Source of the DNA: Segatella salivae DSM 15606
GTDB taxonomy: Bacteria > Bacteroidota > Bacteroidia > Bacteroidales > Bacteroidaceae
Reading direction: 5' to 3'
Length of the DNA stretch: 29,580 bases
NCBI RefSeq assembly: GCF_000185845.1
Contig: NZ_GL629647.1
Location: 1,563,117-1,592,696, forward strand
How positions within the stretch are numbered: the first letter of the stretch is position 1; each line of letters begins with the position of its first letter. Below are positions 24,922 to 29,580 of the stretch, in pieces. Under the pieces are notes generated by a model. That model worked only from the letters and a program-made list of their open reading frames with translations, was not told the origin of the DNA and did not search any database. The position numbers and the translations under genes were made by a program.

Positions 24922-25761
24922 ATGATATTCAGGACACCAGCTACCGCATATTATAACCTACTTAACCATCGATCAATGCAAAGAAGGTCGTTTTTCATGC
25001 TCTTTATTCTCATGGTTTGCACGACAACAAAAGCGCAAATGCTTTTCTCTGAGAACCTAACGATGAATATAGATAGCACAAAGACCATACAAGGTTCATT
25101 GCAACCAGATCTCGATTTCAAAACAGAAAAGGAGAATGTACTAACTGTTAAGAACACGGCTAACCTCAATGTACTAATTAAAAAGAGCCATATCATCAAC
25201 TTTATCAACAAGTTAGAAGTCTCTACTTACGGGCGAAATATCACCGTAAGTGGTGGTTATGTGCACATGGAATACCGCTACTTACTGGATCAAGCCTTTG
25301 AAGTCTATCCCTATGCAGAATCACAATGGGCGGGAAGTAGAGGCATGACGTTCAAACTTTCGTCAGGAATTCAGTCACGCTATCGGTTTATTCATTCCGA
25401 CCATTGCCTGTTGTTTGCTGCTGTTGCCCTCTTTTATGAGTTCGAAAAGTGGCAATATCCCGACCCTCCTGCAGGCATAAGTGCCAACGCTTACAGCCGA
25501 AGCATCAAGAGTCATCTTTCATTTAGCTTCAAACATACTATCAATGAACACTGGGATTTGACGACAACCGTAATCCACCAAGCTAAGCCTGACAGCTATT
25601 TCAAAAGCGCTCGATTCGGTGGAGCCGTTGATTTGGCCTACCATATCACGCCACATATCGGCATCAGAGGAAGCTATCGACTCATCTATGACACAGCTCC
25701 CATCGTACCAGTACGCAAAGATTATACGAATGTTGATGCGGGAATAGACATCAACTTTTAA
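24922..25761 (+). CDS. DUF481-like outer-membrane beta-barrel protein
   Basis: This 279-residue protein has a hydrophobic segment MLFILMVCTTTKAQ (about 26-39) that ends like a signal peptide. The rest alternates polar and aromatic residues in the pattern of an outer-membrane barrel and ends in DAGIDINF, a C-terminal Phe as in barrel proteins. The FEVYPYAESQWAGSRGMTFK region resembles DUF481 (YdiY-like) proteins. Two starts are possible: 24922 has a GGAAG sequence 10 bp upstream, while the internal ATG at 24976 gives a more normal signal peptide. It follows the AraC gene by 71 bp, likely one unit. Function unknown. Confidence 0.7.
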   Translation: MIFRTPATAYYNLLNHRSMQRRSFFMLFILMVCTTTKAQMLFSENLTMNIDSTKTIQGSLQPDLDFKTEKENVLTVKNTANLNVLIKKSHIINFINKLEVSTYGRNITVSGGYVHMEYRYLLDQAFEVYPYAESQWAGSRGMTFKLSSGIQSRYRFIHSDHCLLFAAVALFYEFEKWQYPDPPAGISANAYSRSIKSHLSFSFKHTINEHWDLTTTVIHQAKPDSYFKSARFGGAVDLAYHITPHIGIRGSYRLIYDTAPIVPVRKDYTNVDAGIDINF

Positions 25762-25779
25762 GCGAAAATCAGAAGAAAG

Positions 25780-25823
25780 AATTAAAAAGGAAGAGAGAAA
25801 TAATTAAAAAGGAAGAATAATAT
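25780..25823 (+). repeat. Two-unit 22-bp direct repeat between convergent genes
   Basis: AATTAAAAAGGAAGA occurs at 25780-25794 and again at 25802-25816, exactly 22 bp apart, in the purine-rich gap between the DUF481-like gene and the DUF3109 gene. Confidence 0.75.
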
Positions 25824-25827
25824 GCGT

Positions 25828-26430
25828 TTAGCTTTCTACTAAACGCTCTATTTCTTCCGCGGCTTTACATAGTTCTTGATACCATTCTTCACCGAATTTG
25901 CGAATCAAAGGGCCTTTCAAAAACTTATAAACTGGCAGATTCAACGCCTCACCTTTCGTCACTGCATCTTTACAAATGGCCCATTTGTGGTAGTTTATCC
26001 CTACAAGTCCATGCCCAAACTCCTTTGCTCTAATGGGATAAAGGGCACAAGAAATGGGCTTAACAAAATGAGTTCTCCCTACGCGATAAGCGCGTTCGAG
26101 GGCACAAAGGCAACAATCTTTCTCATAACATGTAAAGACACAGTCCTTTCCCCCAACGATACTTGTCACTAAATCGCCTTCAACATCAGTATAAGCCACG
26201 CCTTGTTTGTCGACAATGGCTTGCGCAGAAGCACTCATATCACCCCAAACAGCATCCAAAGCATCCTCTATCCGTCCTATCTCTTCAAGCGAAACAGGTG
26301 CCCCTGCATCCCCTTCCACACAACAAACTCCCTTGCATTGTTCTAAATCGCAACAGAATTTCTCGGTGATTATATCGGGAGAAACCAACACGTTTCCCAC
26401 TTGAATAATATGTAAATCCTCTTTATTCAT
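25828..26430 (-). CDS. DUF3109 family cysteine-rich protein
   Basis: This 200-residue cytoplasmic protein has many cysteines in clusters: FCCDLEQCKGVCC (Cys26, 27, 32, 36, 37), CVFTCYEKDCCLC in the middle, then PISCALYPIR and WAICKDA. This is the DUF3109 pattern, related in layout to YkgJ/CxxCxxCC-type proteins that are thought to bind zinc or an iron-sulfur cluster. No function is established to my knowledge. It lies 127 bp downstream of ung on the same strand and is convergent with the DUF481-like gene. Cys density and the length fit the family. Confidence 0.85.
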   Translation of the reverse strand: MNKEDLHIIQVGNVLVSPDIITEKFCCDLEQCKGVCCVEGDAGAPVSLEEIGRIEDALDAVWGDMSASAQAIVDKQGVAYTDVEGDLVTSIVGGKDCVFTCYEKDCCLCALERAYRVGRTHFVKPISCALYPIRAKEFGHGLVGINYHKWAICKDAVTKGEALNLPVYKFLKGPLIRKFGEEWYQELCKAAEEIERLVES

Positions 26431-26557
26431 AATGTTGTTTGCAGTAAATGTCAGCCTCTGGCATTAGTAAAGATACCTCAAAATGACATTCAAAGTATGA
26501 TAAAAGAACGATAAACCTCCACTCCTTTCCCTTTAAAGCGCGTCAGAGGAGAGTCTC

Positions 26558-27220
26558 TTACCAGTCTATTTCCTTTTTCCCAGTCTTCTTTAAATAGGCA
26601 TTACACTGAGAAAACTGATGATTTCCAAACCATCCTCCGCGGTTCGCTGAGAGCGGAGACGGGTGTACTGATTCTAAAATTAGATGGCGATGAGCGTCTA
26701 TTAAGTATTTCTTACTGCGTGCAAATCCACCCCATAACATAAAAACAAGCCCCTCTCGGTTGTCACTTAAGGCTTTAATTGCAGCATCAGTAAACGTTGA
26801 CCAACCGAGCCGTTGATGGCTATTGGCCTCATGGGCACGCACCGTCAGTGTGGCATTCAGCAACAAAACTCCCTGTTTAGCCCAACGAGTAAGATCTCCA
26901 TTCATGGGGATTGGTTTGCCTAAATCTTGCTGAATCTCCTTGAAAATATTAACAAGTGAAGGAGGAATCATTACCCCTTCGGGCACAGAGAAGCTCAAAC
27001 CCATGGCTTGTCCCTGCTCATGATAAGGGTCTTGCCCTATGATTACCACCTTCACTTGATGGAAAGGGCAAAGGTTGAAGGCGTTAAAAACCAAATTCCC
27101 AGGAGGGAAACATGTTGCATGTTGATATTCCTCATGCACCCGTTTGGACAATTCCACAAAATAGGGCTTGTCAAATTCCGACCCAAGATAAGGCTTCCAA
27201 CTTTCTTCAATCTTTACCAT
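26558..27220 (-). CDS. ung: Uracil-DNA glycosylase
   Basis: Family 1 UDG (220 residues) removes uracil from DNA and starts base-excision repair. The catalytic GQDPYH is at 62-67 (Asp64), the uracil-binding LLLNATLTVR lies at 119-128, and the minor-groove loop HPSPLSANRG begins with catalytic His186. The ATG at 27220 is preferred over the GTG one codon earlier. It starts 6 bp after the gpmI stop, so the two genes form an operon despite unrelated roles. dut, which prevents uracil incorporation, is elsewhere in the window. Confidence 0.97.
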   Translation of the reverse strand: MVKIEESWKPYLGSEFDKPYFVELSKRVHEEYQHATCFPPGNLVFNAFNLCPFHQVKVVIIGQDPYHEQGQAMGLSFSVPEGVMIPPSLVNIFKEIQQDLGKPIPMNGDLTRWAKQGVLLLNATLTVRAHEANSHQRLGWSTFTDAAIKALSDNREGLVFMLWGGFARSKKYLIDAHRHLILESVHPSPLSANRGGWFGNHQFSQCNAYLKKTGKKEIDW

Positions 27221-27226
27221 CACGCA

Positions 27227-28750
27227 TTATTTATTGTCTGAAATCAAGCACTCTCCAGTCATATCATCTGGTTGTTCAAGTCCCATGATGTGTAGAATTG
27301 ACGGAGCAACATCTGCCAATCGGCCATTCTTTACCGTCGCAGAGTTATTGTTTGTGACGTAGATAAAAGGCACAGGATTAAGTGAATGGGCTGTGTTTGG
27401 CGTGCCATCTTCATTGATTGCATTATCTGCATTGCCGTGATCGGCGATAATAATCACCTCATAATCGCTTGCTTTTGCAGCCTCAACAACGTCTCTTACG
27501 CATCCATCGATAGCCCAAACTGCCTTTGCTATGGCGTTATAAATACCCGTATGACCTACCATATCACCATTGGCAAAGTTAACAACGATAAAGTCGTAGA
27601 GGTTCTCTTTGATTGCACCTACAAGCTTATCTTTAACTTCAAACGCGCTCATCTCAGGCTTTAAGTCGTATGTTGCCACCTTAGGAGAAGCGACAAGTAT
27701 GCGATCTTCGCCCTCAAACGGAGCCTCACGACCACCATTAAAGAAGAAGGTTACGTGGGCATACTTTTCAGTTTCCGCTGTATGTAGCTGCTTTTTACCA
27801 AGTCGAGAGAGGTATTCTCCGAGCGTATCCTTTACGTTTTCCTTAGGGAAAAGCACTTTAACGTCCTTGAAATTTGGGTCATAAGGCGTCATACAATAAT
27901 AGTGAAGATCCTTCACTGTAGCCATTCCTTCCTCTGGCATATCCTGCTGAGTGAGCACCTCTGTGAGTTCTTTCGCGCGGTCGTTACGATAGTTAATGAA
28001 GATAACTACATCGCCTTCTTCGATAACTCCGTTTACTTTGCTGTTGTTGATTGGCTTGATAAACTCGTCGGTTACGCCTTCATCATAACTTTCTTGCATT
28101 GCCTTCACCATGTCATCAGCCTGCTTTCCTTCGCCCTTTACAAGCAAATCATAGGCCTCTTTCACACGATTCCATCGTTTATCGCGGTCCATAGCATAGA
28201 ATCTTCCAACAATACTTGCGATGTGAGCACCATTGTTTTGGCAGCAGTTTTGAACCTCTTCTATAAAGCCTTTACCACTCTTTGGGTCGGTATCTCGGCC
28301 GTCCATAAAGCAATGAACATATACATCTTTGAGTCCGTATTCCTTGCCTATTTCAATCAATTTGAATAGATGTGCGAGCGAAGAGTGTACACCTCCCGTC
28401 GAAGTTAGACCCATCAAATGAAGTTTTTTGCCCGACTTCTGCGCATAAGAATAAGCTTCTACGATGCCAGGATTCTTCAAAATGTCTCCTGTTTCGCATG
28501 CTTTGTTAATCTTAACTAAGTCTTGATAGACGATTCTTCCAGCGCCGATATTAAGGTGTCCTACCTCAGAATTGCCCATCTGTCCAGCGGGAAGACCTAC
28601 GTCTTCGCCTGAAGTTAGAAGCTGAGCATGCGGAGATACTGCATTCAAATAATCCAAATAAGGAGTTGGTGTGTTATAAATCACATCACCCTTACCATGT
28701 TTACCGATTCCCCATCCATCGAGAATCATCAATAAAGCTTTCTTTGCCAT
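27227..28750 (-). CDS. gpmI: 2,3-bisphosphoglycerate-independent phosphoglycerate mutase
   Basis: This 507-residue glycolytic enzyme of the alkaline phosphatase superfamily interconverts 3- and 2-phosphoglycerate without 2,3-BPG. It begins LLMILDGWG with metal ligand Asp11; the phosphorylated serine is Ser61 in GQMGNSEVGHLNIGAGR. MDGRDTDPKSG (about 149-159), HYYCMTPYD and the second metal site ADHGNADN near the C terminus complete the set. The length is normal. A strong promoter sits 38-70 bp upstream, and ung follows after 6 bp. Confidence 0.97.
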   Translation of the reverse strand: MAKKALLMILDGWGIGKHGKGDVIYNTPTPYLDYLNAVSPHAQLLTSGEDVGLPAGQMGNSEVGHLNIGAGRIVYQDLVKINKACETGDILKNPGIVEAYSYAQKSGKKLHLMGLTSTGGVHSSLAHLFKLIEIGKEYGLKDVYVHCFMDGRDTDPKSGKGFIEEVQNCCQNNGAHIASIVGRFYAMDRDKRWNRVKEAYDLLVKGEGKQADDMVKAMQESYDEGVTDEFIKPINNSKVNGVIEEGDVVIFINYRNDRAKELTEVLTQQDMPEEGMATVKDLHYYCMTPYDPNFKDVKVLFPKENVKDTLGEYLSRLGKKQLHTAETEKYAHVTFFFNGGREAPFEGEDRILVASPKVATYDLKPEMSAFEVKDKLVGAIKENLYDFIVVNFANGDMVGHTGIYNAIAKAVWAIDGCVRDVVEAAKASDYEVIIIADHGNADNAINEDGTPNTAHSLNPVPFIYVTNNNSATVKNGRLADVAPSILHIMGLEQPDDMTGECLISDNK

Positions 28751-28788
28751 AATCTATAATAACTTAAATTTTTGTTTCCTGTACGCTG

Positions 28789-28819
28789 CAAAGTTACTGC
28801 AAACGAGTGAGATTACAAA
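28789..28819 (-). promoter_or_regulatory. Promoter of gpmI-ung
   Basis: On the minus strand TTTG (28819-28816) and TAACTTTG (28796-28789) are 19 bp apart, an exact consensus match. The leader would be about 35 nt. Confidence 0.8.
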
Positions 28820-28980
28820 ACAGAATCTATCGTTTTTTTCATTAATTCCACCTCATTGATAGCTGGTTAGACTGAACACGTAACGCAGAATGACGCTATA
28901 CATCCCATTATTGCAGTTTACTTACGTATAAACAACCTCAAAAGGCGTGCCAAACTGCCTAAAAACAGATACTAAAAAAA

Positions 28981-29112
28981 GGTATTTTATCAAGTAAAGT
29001 GCCTCACTTTACATCCTAAAATGCATCATTTCACACGACAATCTGCGTCATTTCATGCGGTAAAATACGGCAGATTACGCAATGATTTGCACCAATCCAT
29101 TTTACCATTAGT
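28981..29112 (-). repeat. 22-bp repeat array without C-rich arm
   Basis: On the minus strand six units follow without gaps: 29112-29091 (unit 0), 29090-29069, 29068-29047, 29046-29025, 29024-29003 and 29002-28981. Units 1-5 begin GCA or GTA, and several contain a TGAAATGA or TAAAGTGA end. The neighbouring arm seen at the three full copies is missing; the 66/82-bp array lies there instead. Confidence 0.85.
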
Positions 29113-29169
29113 TATTAACATCATCACCACCCCCAATTAACTCATTCGCCATTATAAATATCCTGACAT

Positions 29170-29580
29170 GCAACGCCATAGGCGTTGTGCCAATATTCAA
29201 ATGAATGTATTTGCCATTATGAATGTTTCCAAACCGCAACATCGTGTATTTTATGATGATTTTTGATGCATGTATTTGGTAATATAAATCTCCTCATAAG
29301 GCAACGGCGTAGGTTTTATGCTAATATTCTAATGAATGTATTTGACATTATAAATGCCCTCATGGTGCAACGCCGTAGGTGTTGTGCTTTTGATAGCCCG
29401 GGGTTGGCGAGGAACGAGCCTACCCCGGGTAAACGTTCGCAAGGAGATGCAACGCCGTAGGTGTTGTGCTTTTGATAGCCCGGGGTTGGCGAGGAACGAG
29501 CCTACCCCGGGTAAACGTTCGCAAGGAGATGCAACGCCATCGGTGTTGAGCTTTTTCTGTGAAAACATGGTTATAACGAG
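29170..29580 (+). repeat. 66-bp then 82-bp tandem repeat array
   Basis: Units beginning GCAAC start at 29170, 29236, 29301, 29367, 29449 and 29531, spaced 66, 65, 66, 82 and 82 bp. Most begin GCAACGCC with an inverted partner GGYGTTG. The two 82-bp units are the same base for base. Each 82-bp unit contains a hairpin of CCCGGGGT/ACCCCGGG extended by GGC/GCC across a T-T mismatch (29397-29429 and 29479-29511). The three earlier 66-bp units are diverged and AT-rich in their second half. The array runs off the window edge. Short reading frames through it are translations of the repeat. Confidence 0.9.

Larger units (their letters stand above)
28820..29580. other. Gene-free region filled with repeats
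   Basis: No supportable gene. It contains a 22-bp array (28981-29112) and a 66/82-bp tandem array (29170 to the window end). The stretch 28820-28980 holds nothing I recognise. Confidence 0.75.

Noticed and set aside
25762..25827. Bidirectional terminator between the DUF481-like and DUF3109 genes
   Set aside because: No stable stem is visible; the gap is a purine-rich direct repeat.
27902..28369. 155-residue frame on the plus strand
   Set aside because: It is antisense to gpmI, an unmistakable gene, and has no motif.
29170..29366. 66-bp units as 3 x 22 members of the same repeat family
   Set aside because: Splitting them into 22-bp thirds gave no convincing similarity to the GCAWWT unit or between the thirds, so the numerical match is kept only as a remark.
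29263..29568. Short frames reading through the right-hand array on both strands
   Set aside because: They translate the 82-bp repeat, giving the same peptide segment twice on the minus strand (period interrupted by frame), and have no start signal.

Overview
The window looks like a chromosomal segment of a Prevotella-like member of the Bacteroidota (Prevotellaceae). The evidence is repeated -7 promoter boxes of the form TAnnTTTG, several with a TTTG-like box 19-22 bp upstream. The gene content also fits: gyrB, tRNA-Glu plus rpsT, a DUF4292 lipoprotein beside an EnvC-like protein, a DUF5687 ABC permease and a DUF3109 protein. Housekeeping genes dominate. No integrase, transposase, phage gene or CRISPR array was seen.

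Layout. From 320 to 6883 (minus strand) there is a tight five-gene operon of secreted carbohydrate-active proteins: a GH43-type enzyme, a heparinase II/III-fold lyase, a DUF2264 protein, a DUF4861 protein and a GH105 unsaturated-uronyl hydrolase. It has no SusC/SusD pair or visible regulator, and the enzyme mix suggests acidic arabinogalactan side chains. From 7133 to 11950 (minus) lies dut, a TPR protein, a DUF4292 lipoprotein and an EnvC-like amidase activator, with almost no spacing. dgt is divergent from dut (12054-13391). Next come a beta-carbonic anhydrase (minus), an M3 peptidase and a DUF5687 permease with its ABC ATPase (plus), then recO (minus) divergent from tRNA-Glu/rpsT. gyrB follows, then an orphan protein resembling a rhamnosidase N-terminal domain, an AraC regulator and a DUF481-like outer-membrane protein. 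The right part carries DUF3109, ung and gpmI (minus) and ends in a repeat array.

The most unusual content is between the genes. Five intergenic regions carry arrays of a degenerate 22-bp unit with internal dyad symmetry (32-141, 6979-7044, 13533-13664, 20688-20797, 28981-29112). In three of them the array is joined, at a fixed 84-bp spacing, to a C-rich arm with a hairpin, giving a composite element of about 230-300 bp. A second, unrelated 22-bp array (seven units) lies at 13718-13871. Three further events in other sequences are also exact multiples of 22 bp. The window ends in a 66-bp then 82-bp tandem array with strong GC hairpins. I regard this 22-bp-quantised intergenic repeat family as the best candidate for something undescribed.

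All functional names come from reading motifs by eye. No database search or structure prediction was run.
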